A DNA stretch of 64,000 bases from Gibbula magus (GCA_936450465.1 OW388289.1:75008593-75072592); one strand, 5' to 3'; positions 1 through 12,835 are shown, numbered from the stretch's first letter. Numbers and translations are program-made. Notes: a model not told the origin generated them from the letters alone.

Positions 1-1066
1 GTTTGATACGTGCCAATGTGCTGAATTAAGTTCAAATCATGTCATTTGACTTTAACATTCATCCCCAAATACAATTAATTGATGTCAATAACATCGAGCA
101 ACGACCATATTAGACAAGCACAGAAGCTGAAATTGTCCCAATTACATGAATACTAGTTGTATGACCTACTAAAGACTGACACTCCAAAAATGTACTACTT
201 GTTTCTTCATTTTCTGAGACAATATCGCTGACACTGTTTCCGAAATATAGATCAGGCTTAGCAGTTTCTGATGTAGGTGGGGTTCATTTGATGAAAGCAT
301 TAAAGGTCACTTAAAGTGACATTCTAGGTACACAGACGTTAATTAAATCATAACATTCTACATAAGGTCACTTCTTTGAGGAGGATTGTTTAAGTGACCT
401 ATAACCACCTTTGTAGTTTAATAATGTTCTAAAACTACATCTTACAAATAAATGTTGATGAATTCGATTGTTTAAACATCATTACGGGTAAAAATGAGTT
501 ATAGACTTTGAGATAAGGGTTAATCTGCTTCTTCTGCAGAACCTGTATGAATGATATTACTAACTTTATTGTGTACAAGTCCAATTGCATCCCATTCCAT
601 TAAAAAACATAATACATGATGCTTGCATGTTGATTTTCCGTTTTTATGTAGACAGTTACATTTTCTTTCTGTTGACATGTGACATTTTTTAAATTCTAAA
701 TTATTTTTCGACATGACATGTAACAGGTTCCACAAATGTAGTGATAACATACTATAGTGATGACTTGAAATGAGTTGATATTGTTTACATCAATTAATGG
801 AAAATATCTAAATCTATCAAAGATAAGGTTGTTGATGACTGCCAACTTCTGGTTTATCACAAGCAGTCCTTACTCCCTGTAACCTCAGATGTGCTGTTTT
901 ATAAATGGACATTTATGTCTTTCAGACTTAATTTCCTACTTGGAGTAGAATAGCAGAACTATAGCCAGATGTATCGGTGGATCAGTTTTCCTCAATGGTC
1001 AACTGAATAAGATTAACGAAAATACTCTCCCTAGGTTCTGACAGTAAAACATGTCTTATATCTATA
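1..1066. other. No gene seen
   Basis: AT-rich sequence with no splice-bounded open frame, no RNA gene and no tandem repeat that I can support. Confidence 0.5.
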
Positions 1067-1997
1067 TTAAGAAGATATGGGACAATGAAATAAAATATGT
1101 TAGAAATTCCCTTTTGTCAAAGAATCAAGTTTATTATGTCTTTAATGCACACATGAAAGAAAATTTGGGGGTTACTGAACAATTTAAAGAGTTATCAGCA
1201 ATAATAATAATACTCCCGTTACACTACTTTTAACCGATTTGGTCTACTTAAATATATTAATGAAGCATGCGCTTTCAGTGAATAAACTCAGAATCAGTTT
1301 AGATACATATTAATCACATACACGTATAGCAAGTTTATATTTTGAAAACCAATGACTGTTTTATGAAAAACACAATTCAATTAAGCACTTTTTGAAGAAA
1401 AATAATAATTTATATATTCGTGTTTCGCATATTCAACAGGATTTACACACATATTTTAGATATCATTAAAGTGTAATATGATGTGCGGAGTGGCATGAAC
1501 AAACACATTCAGTGATAATAAACGGCTACTAAACCTTTTTCATCATTTCAACCTCTTATTTTTAATTTACCTTCATAAACATAAACCCCTGACGTTACGG
1601 CAGTTTTGATCAATTTTAGTCCACATTTGACTACCTAGAGTGTAATCATTATTTAATAAACTATCAGTCTAAGAGTGCATAGAGAAAGAACAACTATCAG
1701 TTAATCATACAAGGAAATTCAAGGAAGTTTGAGATATTTATGTAAATTGGAATAACACTGACGAATATAGCTGATGGTAACGTCATGCAAGCTGTCGTAA
1801 AATGACGTTAATTTTAATTGATTTCCTTTATAGTATGTATAAGCCTCTACTTTCACATGTATAGTGATCGAAATGTTGTTAATTATATACATGTCTATTT
1901 TCTTGACTGTGCATGCAGCACAACTTATCAAGAAACAGTGGAGAGTGGAGAGCTCCTGATATGCTGCCTCACAGCGCAAGGCTCATCCCATCCTTAA
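1067..1997 (+). mobile_element. piggyBac-like non-autonomous element, copy A
   Basis: The segment starts TTAAGAAGATATGGG and ends CATCCCATCCTTAA, so imperfect inverted ends are flanked by TTAA at both sides. It aligns along most of its length with the reverse complement of 19835-20719. Shared stretches include TTTCGCATATTCAACAGGAT near 1424 and GTAATCATTATT near 1643. A deleted relative lies at 21536-21833. No transposase frame is visible. TTAA target duplication is typical of piggyBac, so that superfamily is inferred from the ends only. Confidence 0.6.
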
Positions 1998-4900
1998 GAG
2001 GATTTGTAGTTTTAAATTGATACCAATTTGTGTTGATGTGTACAATTTCAGTGGAATTAAACCATTTGTTTTCTCAAACAGACTGTGTGCTGGTTTTGAT
2101 TGCTCAGAATGGGAAAACATACAGGACGAAATGACAGGTCCCGAGGGGACAGTTAATAGGTCTCAATATCTCTCAATATGGCTACCACCTGTTCACTGGT
2201 CCTCTTATATGCTCTCAATAGCTGCAACAGCTCGTCTCATTTAGATAATAATCACATCACAAGTGTTAATCATGAAGGAAATAATTTTCCAATCTTGGCG
2301 TAATGAGTTTTGTATCAGCAAACAGATTGTATTGAACCAAAGTTCCTCATGATATAATTTATTATTTAGAAGGAAAATATAGTTCATCCTGTTGCTTCAC
2401 AAGAGGGATATAATTCATCAAGCTGCTTCAGAACAAAGATACCTCTAATACTTGTTGGAATGGAAATCATACAATGTAATTAAACCCCTAAGCTATCCGT
2501 TTATGATCAACAATCCGCGTTGAATTATCTTGTACGACCTTTACCATCTCGTTTGTAGAAGATTTGCATAACTGCGCTGAGTTACCTAATGATTTATATT
2601 CCGTTTAGAGCAAACATGATTAAATCATTTGTTTTCACGAAATGTTCTTTTTTAAACTAAAGCTCCTTCTAAAAACCGGTAATTGAAAACATCACTTTTA
2701 GTTTTTAAAGATTGAGAAAGTGGCAAAAATGCTTAGATGATGTTGAAATTTTTTTGTTCAGGGGCGTATCATATTAAGATATTTGACAAGAAGGAATTGT
2801 CACCTTCACAGTGTCAAAATTCACAAATATTTGAAAAACGTTTAAATGCTAATAAATAATTATATAACTGAGTTTATTTTCTATAGACTTACAGTTACCT
2901 AAACAAGCCTATTGGCAGTGTATGCATGTATTTGCAGAACATTTTATTTGTAACTGTCTGTACGAAATCACACCATTTCATTAGATTAAAAAGTCGCATC
3001 CTCCTGTTACCATAGCAGTCACCTAATTATCTGAGTGAAAACTTGACAACTGTCTGTTACAATTTGCAGGCTCAGCATAGGAGTGCCAACCAACTACCAA
3101 GTATATCGCATGTACTGAACTGGCATCATGTATCCAGTACACTTTGACTAAGGGTACATAACAAGCCCCCAATCCCCTACACACTCCATATACACCCTTT
3201 TAGATGAATGACAACCCCAATCACCAAAACCACTTTGTAAGCCTTCACAAAAGGGATATTTCTATACCTACAATTAGTTGTGTTCTTTTTATGTTATTAC
3301 TCGCAGGAGGTGCGGGAACCAGGTTAGACTGGGTATTCTAGAGAGTCGCATATTAATACATATACAATTGTTAACGTAATAGATAAGTACAATACAACAT
3401 CTTCAACATTAATGTGGAACTTAAAAAACTAAACTTTCTGTTTGACGATGATATGAAGTGAAATATTAAACGAATAAAGGACGTTAATTAACTTCATGAT
3501 TACTTCAAAGTGACCTTATTCTCATAGAATCCGTTATCCATTGATCAGTTAACATAATAACTACATTCTCATTCGATTCTAATATTGATTAAAGGTGTAA
3601 ACTTTTATGGGTAAAGTGTCAATTAAAGGTATTATGGACCAAAATAATTTAGAAAATATCTAAGCCAAAATATTTCGAACACAGGTATATACATTTGTAC
3701 AAAATATTTTATCTTAAAACCGTCCGTGTCATGTTATCACTATAATTTAAGTGATGATATATACCATAGCATTACAGTGATGTTACCATATTATCATCTT
3801 ATGTATCCATAACAAAACTATACATGATGATAGTTATGTATAAATTGAAACAATTTGTATACATTGAGAATAATTGAAAATTATGAGAAATAAAACAGAT
3901 ATACAGTAACATCTTCTATTTGAAATGAAAGAACCAACGAAAAGTTGTAAAACATATTATATAATTAGAACCGAGAAGGGTGGCCTATTTTTTTTAAAAG
4001 AGAAGAACTGATAATCATGTTATAAAAAAAATGCAAATTGATCACTTAACTAAAGTTGATAACCAAATGCCCTCTCACCTTTGAAGGTTTTAATTTCGTA
4101 ATTTCGTTGCGACCTTCTATCATAAATGTGGATGTTCATGACTATTATTGTTTATATTCGGATATTTATGTTGAAACGAGACATGGTAGCTATACAGAAT
4201 AACGGAGTTGTATAACAATACCTTTACTCCTAGATGTCCAATTAAATAAGTCATAGATGAGAACATTCCGTGTGGCCAGGTGTCCAGGAAGCGGTATACA
4301 GTTCCTGAATCAAAGTATCAATGCATCGTGGTACACACAAGCTTACATAAGTAACCGTCTAATACCTTCATTATTCATTACTCTCTGGGGCTCATCTGGG
4401 ATTGAATTGACCTTTGGTACCAAAGTGGTTTGTGAATCCAGTTTCTGACAAAGCGTCTACCTAACTCAAATTATAATTCTTACTTTCAAATGTTTTATGA
4501 TTGAGCATTAGAACTACCAATGTTCTTTGGGTTCTTTGACGTCTTCATATTATTGAATTCACCTTTCGGTAAAATATTCATTTATACATGTTAAATCTTC
4601 TTCCAAAATAAAGCACCTGGCTAGTATCCCGCGCCACTGTATCATACACCATTTTATAAGATTCATCTTATTGACCTGTATTGAAGAAGCGTTTGAAATC
4701 AATTAAATATTATGAAAATCTCAATTTTCACAATTCGGCTAATCGTTGTGGAACACATCGATTAACACTGTTTAATTACAAACTAGTCAGTACAGTAGGA
4801 AAGGCATCGTGACTCTTGACGACTCTCTTATACTGGTGTAATATTTTCATGAATGAATAGATCTAACCATTTCAGAACTAAATTTCACGTATAATTTTGT

Positions 4901-5470
4901 AATATTTAATAGAGACAAAAGTAATCATATTATATTCTTTCATTTCTGACATTAAAATGTGCGTACCGTCAAGGCCAATTTCCTATAAATGTAAAATACC
5001 GCTTCATCAAATTTATCAACATTATGTAAATGATACTGTGACTGCTTCGTCCTTGATGTTCAAATGTGACACTAAATTACAAATCAAAAGCTCATATAAT
5101 AGTGTTCTATGCTTTCCAAGAGATATTTTATATACTTAAACAATTTGCTATAGTTTGAATAAGTTGCCCTTTTAGACAATTTCTGTTTTTCAAACTTGCG
5201 AAGTAACCTGATTGGATCTATTGTCCCTTGAGTTATAACATGCTGACCTCAAATAATCTCCGATAGTTGAATCGTTTCAGGCGAGAAGACAATCGAAATG
5301 TGTGTGGTATTTGACTTTGGACATCTTCAAATTGAGCCTTCAAGGGTATTCTGTCATTCCTTGTATTGTGGCAGTTTCACAAAGTAATCTTAGAGTAAAG
5401 GTCAAACGGAACTTCAATTACTTAAAGGTTAGTCTGTAATGCTTTATCGAACGATAAATGGGTAGATAGA
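1998..5470. other. Intergenic, no supported gene
   Basis: A 160-nt open stretch follows a plausible acceptor at 2085, and a 33-nt phase-0 mini-exon could be drawn at 3204-3236, but neither has independent support. The rest is AT-rich and featureless to me. Confidence 0.4.
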
Positions 5471-5472
5471 AG

Positions 5473-5820
5473 TAAGAGGCATAGCTCAGTCGACCGCTAT
5501 TAGTGAAGTTCAGCAACAATGCGCGCGGTTTGCCGCATTGGTGGGTGACCCACTTCGTTGCTGAATTACCTGAGGGTTTCAATGGCGATTCCCTACCCCA
5601 CACTGAGACATGAGGGGAAAGACTTATGGTGATACCCTGGGTAAGTGACTTTATTCAACGTGTGCTCCTATTCACCCAGCAGAAAGTGGGTACCTGGTGT
5701 AAGATGAGAAGATGACCTTCGAGCGCTAATGCAGCTACGGTTAGACCAGGGTAATAATGCTCGAAGCACAATTCAAGGTGGAGATATGTGCGCTATATAA
5801 AATCCATCCATTATTAGTAT
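5473..5820 (+). mobile_element. tRNA-derived SINE, copy 1
   Basis: The head GCATAGCTCAGTCGACCGC resembles a Pol III A box and GGTGGGTGACCCA sits about where the B box would be. The body (ACACTGAGACATGAG, GACTTTATTCAACGTGTGCT, CCTTCGAGCGC) is shared with 34404-34808. The 3' end is GCGCTATATAAAATCCATCC followed by an ATT-rich tail. Both copies lie on the plus strand and have diverged, so this is an old family. Confidence 0.7.
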
Positions 5821-6185
5821 AATTATCATACAATGGGTGGTCTTCTCGGCAGGATAAAATCAACGGATATTTTCGAGGACCCCTTTAGCCCCTATTTGGG
5901 ATTTAAAGTTAAGTACCCCCAAATTTAAACTGAATTATCGGTATATGTTGAAACCAAATTTCAATCCTCATGATGGCAAATCAAAGAGTGTTATAATGGT
6001 GAAATAATAAGGTGTTATTTATTGAAAAATGTCTCTGACGAACGCAGACACTTGCACATTAATCCCGCCACCCATGTGTTGCAAAAACCAAAGTTTCAAA
6101 CAACCACAAACATTGGGTATGTAAGGATCGGTATCGACTGCATTATCACTTTTTTGCACTTCTCATAATGACACGAAGGAGGATT

Positions 6186-6920
6186 TCAAATGCATTGAGA
6201 TGACAGATCATTAGACTGCATCGGGCAGGATTTCTTTCAAGGATATTGCAAGAAGAACTCAGTTTCACTTGGCAGTTATAAGCCGTCTGGTGAGAAAGCA
6301 TGGAATGGAAACAACTCATGTAAAGGACCTTCCCGGATCTGAAAGACCAAAAACTACTACGCCCCAGGAGGATAGAGAGCTCTGCTATGGCATGTTAGAC
6401 GCCTGCTTTTTGGTTCAAGCACCCCTCAGAAAAAGGCCTGGTTACCTCATCGCCGCTTGAGCTGCGACTGTGAGAAACCGCTTCAAAGCTACTGGATAAA
6501 GAGCCAGAAGGGTGACTGCATAAGGTTCACTCACAGGCGCTCGATACTTTCAGGAGGTTGTGGATCCTGTTATTATTAATTATTTCGATGGCCACAGACT
6601 AGCCACAAGATACTTGTTCATGAACGACAATGCACGACCTCATCGTTCACGTGTTGTAAACGAACATCTGGGAAAATAATGCTGTGACACGAATGCCTTT
6701 GCCAGCAAAATCTCCTGATTTGAACCAAATAAAAATGTTTGGGACATCATGGGCCGTCGGGTACAAAGAAGGAATCCTCCTCTACAAAACCAGAGGGCAC
6801 TGGAGGCAGCTCTTCACGAGGAGTGGCAGCGGATACCGATGGATCAATTAAAGAACATGGTTAGGGGTATGCAGTTGTTCAGGCACATGATGGCAGCAGA
6901 CGTTACTCATGTTTTGTGAT
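6186..6920 (+). pseudogene. Tc1-like transposase remnant
   Basis: Conceptual translation gives a Tc1-type helix-turn-helix segment (FKDIARRTQFHLAVISRLVR in mixed frames near 6230-6300), then GSERPKTTTPQEDR. Further on are FMNDNARPHRSRVVNEHLGK near 6617-6676, where NDNARPH carries the second catalytic Asp, and a DDE-type C-terminus (NPPLQNQRALEAALHEEWQR near 6772-6830). Stops and frameshifts separate the parts, so it is dead. The C-terminus ends near 6919, just before the dispersed element starting at 6941. Confidence 0.8.
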
Positions 6921-6940
6921 TCCTGGGACACTGATCCACT

Positions 6941-8530
6941 TTATTAGCAGCTCCGACTTAGTCGGAGCTGCTATCAGTTTTTGTGCAGTTTCCATCGCCG
7001 CCGCCGCCGCGTTTTGTATTCGCTATAACTTTTTTCCTATAAGGTTTTGAGAACTCATATACATAACTTCTTACTTATACCCCTGGGGAATTTTTTTGAC
7101 ATGTTCACATTCAAAGTCAAAGGTCAAGGTCACGAGTTCTGAAATCGCTTAAAAAATCCTTGTAAACACGATAACTTGAAAAATATTTGTGCTATCAGGC
7201 TCTTCTTTGGTGTATATCAACTATGGAGAAAGGCCAAGATTTGAAAAGGTTTTCGCTAACATCCGTCAAAGGGCGAGGTCACAATCTAAGCATGCTTTTG
7301 CGAAAATGTCTTATTTCAACTATAAATACTTTGAATCATTACATGATTGTGATACACAATGAAAAGTGATCACTGATTGTGTGACCTTGAATTTTAAAGG
7401 TCAAGGTCACGAGATATGATCATGCTGACCAGTTCTGAAATCACTAAATAACTTCTTTCCAAGGAGGTATCAACACCTCATATACATAACTTTTTACTTA
7501 TGCTCCTGGGGAATTATTTTGACATGTTCATATTCAAGGTCAAAGGTCAAGGTCACAAGTTCTGAAATTGCTAAAAAAATCCTTGTAAACACGATAACTT
7601 GAAAAATATTTGTGCTATCCGGCTCTTATTTGGTACATATCAACTATGGAGAAAGGCCAAGATTTGAAAAGGTTTTCGCTAACATTCGTCAAAGGTCAAG
7701 GTCAAAGCGAGGTCACAACCTAAGGATGCCTTTGCGAAAATGTCTTATTTCAACTATTAACACTGTAAATCATTACATGATTGTGATACACAATGAAAAG
7801 TGATCACTGATTGTGTGACCTTGAATTTTAAAGGTCAAGGTCACGAGATATGATCATGCTGACCAGTTCTGAAATCACTAAGTAACGTTTTTCCATGAAG
7901 ATATTAACACCTCATATAGATAGCTTAATTTCTTTCTTATACACCTGGTGAATGATTTTGACATGTTCACATTCAAGGTCAAAGGTCAAGGTCATGAGTT
8001 CTGAAATCACTACAACAATCCTTGTAAACATGATAACTTCAAACTTTTTTGTGCTATTAGGCTCTTATTTGGTATATATGAACTATTGAGAAAGACCAAG
8101 ATTTGAAAACGTTTTCGCTAAAATATGTCAATGGTCAAGGTCGCAGTGAGGTCAAAACTTAAGCATGCTTTTGTGAATATGCCGTATTTTAACTATGAAC
8201 ACTTTGAGTCATTGCATGATTATTATACGCGATGAAAAGTGATCATAGATGGTGTGACCTTGAAGGTCAAAGGTCAAGGTCATGAGATATTGGTTAAGGC
8301 CACGTTAATCCTTGATCAAAAATTTTGAAAGAAGAAATAGGTTTTAAGAACAAACTTGTGAAAAGTGACCCCAGGGATGATTAGTAATAACTAAAATAAA
8401 GAACAAACTTTTGTTAAAAAGAATTGCCATTTTATTGATGCTGACGAGAAGGCGGAACAGGGAAAGGCGAGACCCTAAGTTTCGGATCTGCTCTGCTTTT
8501 GCGGTGTCCCGCAAACGCTAATCTAGTTTA
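6941..8530 (+). repeat. Dispersed element with internal 0.43-kb units, left copy
   Basis: The outer end carries a 12-bp hairpin, AGCAGCTCCGAC / GTCGGAGCTGCT, at 6946-6972 and a CCGCCGCCGCCGCG run. Three diverged direct units follow. CTGGGGAATTTTTTTGACATG recurs in variant form near 7084, 7506 and 7947, so the unit is about 422-441 bp. Each unit carries AAAGGTCAAGGTCA motifs. The inner end (GCTGACGAGAAGGCGGAACA to AACGCTAATCTAGTTT) reappears in reverse complement at 10683-10790. The 60-63-codon frames inside are by-products of the repeat. Confidence 0.75.
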
Positions 8531-9037
8531 AGCTGCTTTTTGCACACATCAAGACCTTGAACTGACGATATTTAAACACCCATGTCTTTTGAATGAAATT
8601 CAATTTCAATGTCACTCTTTTTGGTTTTCATGCAGTGGTCATACCGTTACAAAACTTCTCTTCCAAATGATCAAATGATTCCTCTTTTAATTGAAGTTTG
8701 TTTTGCTTATTATTTTTTCTCAGTGTCACTATACTTCCATGAAGTTCACCCCTCTGTGGAAAATCAGGCGGGTGCTAAAACGCCAACCTCGTAGAATTAT
8801 AAACATATATAATATGTAGTACGAACCGATGGGAGACAAGAATAAGTGATAGGTCAGTACTGGGACTGTGAATTACAGGCCATGTTTTTCATTGTGGGTA
8901 GCATCAATCATGAACCCGCTGAGAATGAATGGTATCCTTATCCAGATTCACAAAGGTTATCAGTGCAATAGCATCTCACCTATCGTTATTAACGAATCAT
9001 TATTCGAGTGAGAACATTGATTCACTCAGTCAACGTC
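8531..9037 (+). other. No supported gene; one coding-like stretch
   Basis: The frame from ATG 8883 (MFFIVGSINHEPAENEWYPY) has a coding-like codon pattern and follows a possible acceptor at 8880. I find no donor or stop that would make a gene, so it is only noted. A 61-codon ATG ORF at 8609-8794 is also open and unrecognised. Confidence 0.3.
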
Positions 9038-9096
9038 TACTTCTGCTACTACTGCTACCACTACTGCTGCTACTACTACTACTACTACTACTACTG

Positions 9097-9139
<43 letters not shown>

Positions 9140-9225
9140 TACTACTGCTACCACTACTACTACTACTGCTACCACTACCACTACTACTAATACTAATACT
9201 AATACTCCTGCTAATACCACTTACT
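9038..9225. repeat. CTA/CTG trinucleotide microsatellite
   Basis: About 190 bp of CTA repeats with interspersed CTG, CCA and CCG triplets, degenerating to CTAATA at the right end. Long poly-Leu, poly-Tyr, poly-Ser and poly-Val frames on both strands come from it and are not genes. Confidence 0.95.
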
Positions 9226-10682
9226 TCAAAGTAACTGACTCGCAGTGAGGGCGAAATGAATGCCAAAATGTTTTAAAAATACGATTTTAGAATTGACTTC
9301 AGACTTGGATATACTTATAGAATATGACTATATATGAAGCCTGACGGATCCGACATCAGAATGGAATCACGTGTCAGCAATGAAGTGTGACCCTGGTTAC
9401 ATAATACGCTCTGATCCGTGCCCAGACGTGACTTACTGTTGAACTTTTATACAGAGAAGATGTCCTCATCAGCAAGTCACCAGAATCCAGACCTGTGGAG
9501 ACTGAGCTCTTCATTTCCTCCCTGCGTTCATGATCCGCCTTACAATATTACAATCTATCGTGATGATGTCCCCAGAGGAAATAACAGTTCTACGGCAGCC
9601 GTCTTTGGCATTATATCTTTCCAATCGATATGTCCTTACATAAGCTCATGTTTCCAATATCAATTTCCAAAATTGCATTTTTAAATAATTTAAACCATCA
9701 ATTCACGTTTGAAATGTTACATTTCTGTCAACATGGCGTCGGGTATAATTCTGAAGAAGTGCACTGTATGATTAATGGTTAGTAGACTTACCATTTGTTT
9801 AAAGTTTGCTTCTTCACCATCTACATTGGGTCTTGGACAATAGCCACCTTGATAAAACCTATCCGAACAAAACCAACGTGAACAAAACCAACGTGCAAAA
9901 CCTCCCGGATAAAGCTACCCGGACGTAAAGCACCTGGACAAAAGTCAGCTGGACAAAAGCCTCCCGCACAAAAGCCACATAGGAAGCTTCTATCCGAGTG
10001 GCGTTGTCCTGCTCCCTGCATTTTTCCTGTGGACTTAACTGCAAAGGTTTAATAGCGACATCGTAAATAAGTTATTGCTTCATACATATCCATTACCGGC
10101 CATCCTGACAAATGAATAGTTCTTAATGTCGATTGATTTTAAGTATATTGTCAAATAACTGAAATTCTTACTCAAATTGAATGTATATATACCCAAAACT
10201 TCATGAAACATTCAAGAAGTTGTAATCTACTGGCTACGTGTTCAATCTCTGAAACGAATGCACGCAAATAAATGGAAGTACTTTTGGCATAATTATCATT
10301 CAACATTGATTAACAATTGTAATGACGTAATTCTCGGAAATCCTTACACAAAAAAAAGCCCCAAAACGCAAAACGCAAAAATATGACGTTACAGATGTAC
10401 GCATGTATATGATTATTTGTGGAATTATTGATTTTATCATTAGGATTTATCCAAAATTAATAAACGAAATTACTCAAGTCTGCATGTACACTGCTGCTGG
10501 TAATCAACACAAACTACATTGACATTTTGAAATGATCAAATGAGCATGTTTTATAAACATTAAATGTACGATTTAATTAACAATAATAAATTGATGAAGG
10601 ACCAATTTGACAACAACGATGCGTGGGTTGGTCAATGAGTCATAGAAAATCTGTTTTGGTCAAGCGGTAGAGTTGTTGAATG
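9226..10682. other. Intergenic between inverted element copies
   Basis: Holds an open frame from ATG 9460 (starts MSSSASHQNPDLWRL, two N-glycosylation-like sites, stop at 9684) that is unrecognised and lacks splice support. A degenerate short repeat occupies 9835-9985. The rest is AT-rich. Confidence 0.35.
9835..9985. repeat. Degenerate 10-13-bp tandem repeat
   Basis: Successive variants of GGACAAAAGCCACCT / GAACAAAACCAACGT run for about 150 bp. Unit length is not constant. Confidence 0.6.
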
Positions 10683-11315
10683 AACTAGATTAGCGTTTGC
10701 GAGACATCGCAAAAGCAGAGCAGCTCCGAAACTTAGGGTATCGCCTTTCCCTGTTCCGCCTTCTCGTCAGCATCAATAAAATGGGAATTATTTTTAACAA
10801 TGATTTGTTCATTATTCGAGTTATTACTAATCATCACTGGGGTCACTTTTCACAAGTTTGTTCTTAAAACCTATTTCTTCTTTCAAAATTTGATCAAAGG
10901 ATTAACGTGGCCTTAACAAATATCACTTTTCATCATGTATAACAATCATGCAATGACTCAAAGTATTCATAGTTAAAATACGGCATATTCACAAAAGCAT
11001 GCTTAAGTTTTTACCTCACTGTGACCTTGACCTTTGACGGATGTTAGGGAAAACCTTTTCAAATCTTGGCCTTTCTCCATAGTTGATATACACGAAAGAA
11101 GAGCTTGATAACACAAATGAATTTTTCAAGTTATCGTGTTTACAAGGATTTTTTTTAGCGATTTCAGAACTCGTGACCTTTGACTTTGAATGTGAACATG
11201 TCCAAAAAATTCCCCAGGGGTATAAGTAAGAAGTTATGTATATGAGTTCTCAAAACCTTCTAGGAAAAAAGTTATAGCAAATTCAAAACGCGCCGGCGGC
11301 GGCGGCAGCGGCTAA
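10683..11315 (-). repeat. Dispersed element, right copy in inverted orientation
   Basis: Reverse complement of the 6941-8530 element with only one internal unit. It begins AACTAGATTAGCGTTTGCG, contains TTCTCGTCAGCATCAATAAA, GTGACCTTTGACTTTGAATG and CCCCAGGGGTATAAGTAAG, and ends near CGCGCCGGCGGCGGCGGC. With the left copy it forms a large imperfect inverted repeat with a 2.15-kb spacer. Confidence 0.75.
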
Positions 11316-11892
11316 TGAAAATACAACAGTTCATGTGACTTCTCTTATCAGTGATGTCACAATGATTACTTGATGTGACCCCCTCACTACTGACAACACG
11401 GATACTACATAACTGAGTAAAGTTAACTGGAATGTATATTTAATGTTTATGTTGATAGCAAGGATGTGCTGCAGAAACGTCAACACCAGAAGACTCCCGA
11501 GAATCAACAGGACAATTGGGAAAAGTGTAGGATTACATTGAAATTATAAAAAAAGTATGAAACGCATTAAAATTCTGTTCTATGATTATAACCCTAACCT
11601 TTCCACTCTATAACACTCCTGGCAATATTGAGAAACAATTATTAAGAAGATTGTACTGTACACACTTTCTCACCTAAGGAATGAGACGTTTAGCCATAAG
11701 AAAGAGTGATTGCTAAATCAATATTCTTACTTTTGATAGCATGTAAACTTTAAACGTTCTTAAGGCTGATTTACATTCTAAGACTTTTGTTCTTGCAACG
11801 CAATGGGTATAATTATCAAAATTGTTGAAAATAATTAATATCAATTGCCATTCATAAAACTATGGTAAATAAAGATTAAAGGGAGTCATTGG
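11316..11892. other. No gene seen
   Basis: AT-rich sequence between the dispersed element and the LINE fragment; nothing supported. Confidence 0.5.
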
Positions 11893-12440
11893 CTGCAATT
11901 CCATGGCTACGCCGATGACCAGCAATTATATATTGCCGTCAAACCCTGCTCAGTATCCTCTGGTACCCATGTCCTGGAGCACACTGCAGACGTTCACTCC
12001 TGAATGACAGACAACTTCCTGAACTTAGATGGAGGTAAAACCGAATTCATGATTGTGGGAACAAAGCAGCAGTTGTCGAAGATCCCAGACATCCACCTCA
12101 CAGTTGACACCGTGTGTATGCCTATACCTCCATCTCAACAGGTCAGACATCTGGTGTCACCATGGACAATGTGATGTCGTGCAAGCAGCATACCCTGGTG
12201 ACAGCACGTTCAGCAGCTTTCCATCTTGCCAACATTGGACGAATCCGGAAGTATATTGACTTTGACACAACCAAAGCTCTAGTCCATGCTTACGTCACTT
12301 AAAAAATCGTATATTGTAATTCCTTGGTGTCAGATACCTGTACCACTCACCACCTGCAACGCATTCAAAACAAAGCAGCTCGCATAATATACATGGTATA
12401 CATATTTGAAGCCACCCACATCAACCATTGGCATCTCCTC
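11893..12440 (+). pseudogene. L2/CR1-like LINE reverse transcriptase fragment
   Basis: HGYADDQQLYIAVKP contains the RT catalytic motif YADD (TACGCCGATGAC at 11908-11919). LNLDGGKTEFMIVGT follows, then, in another frame, HLANIGRIRKYIDFDTTKAL and LQRIQNKAARII, all characteristic of the RT and downstream region of L2/CR1-type LINEs. Internal stops and frameshifts show it is inactive. It is cut off at about 12440, where unrelated sequence begins. Confidence 0.8.
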
Positions 12441-12459
12441 CAATCAACTGTAATTATTG

Positions 12460-12835
12460 CTTGTTTTAAAATTTCAATAAAGCCAATTGGCCTCCCTTCC
12501 TCGTTTTATCATTTGTGTTTATTTACATCTTCAATAAAGCCTACAGGCCATTGTTCACCCACCACTCAAGTACTTACCCCCCTCATGTTTGCATTACAAA
12601 TCCCCATTGTATACCATTCTCATGCATGTTTATCTCCATGATTAAGTTTCCTCACAATTGTTTTTTGTTTGCTATATAAATGTATCATATTTTGTTATTT
12701 CCTTACATTCCACCTGATGAAGGAGTGAGTATATACTCCGAAACGTCTTGTGTTTTCACATTAAAGAAGTTGTTATCCAGCAAAATCTTCCTGCTCTATT
12801 TTAGGTCCCATCCTGTTCACTATGTATTTGCGGTC
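12460..12835 (+). mobile_element. Penelope/retrozyme-like tail fragment
   Basis: This stretch interrupts the LINE remnants. It contains CAATAAAGCC twice, a hammerhead-like core at 12714-12747, then CACATTAAAGAAGTTGT and TCTTCCTGCTCTATTTTA. The part after GAAACGTC matches in order the tail at 32930-32988 (GAAATAAAGAAGTTGTACAT, CCTTGTCTTTCTATT), so it is a dispersed family. The Penelope/retrozyme assignment is inferred from the ribozyme-like motif alone. Confidence 0.45.
12714..12747 (+). ncRNA. Hammerhead-ribozyme-like core
   Basis: CTGATGA at 12714-12720, one unpaired A, a 5-bp stem GGAGT/ACTCC (12722-12726 with 12735-12739) closing an 8-nt loop, then GAAAC and GTC. This is the order CUGANGA, stem II, GAAA of a hammerhead core. 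Stem III or I partners outside the core were not traced, so activity is unproven. Hammerheads are known in Penelope-like elements and animal retrozymes. Confidence 0.4.

Noticed and set aside
3204..3236. 33-nt phase-0 mini-exon as the upstream exon of gene 1
   Set aside because: Acceptor and phase fit, but the donor is weak, it is 10 kb away and 33 nt is too short to judge.
8929..9266. Poly-Leu/Tyr/Ser/Val ORFs
   Set aside because: Simple translation of the CTA/CTG microsatellite.
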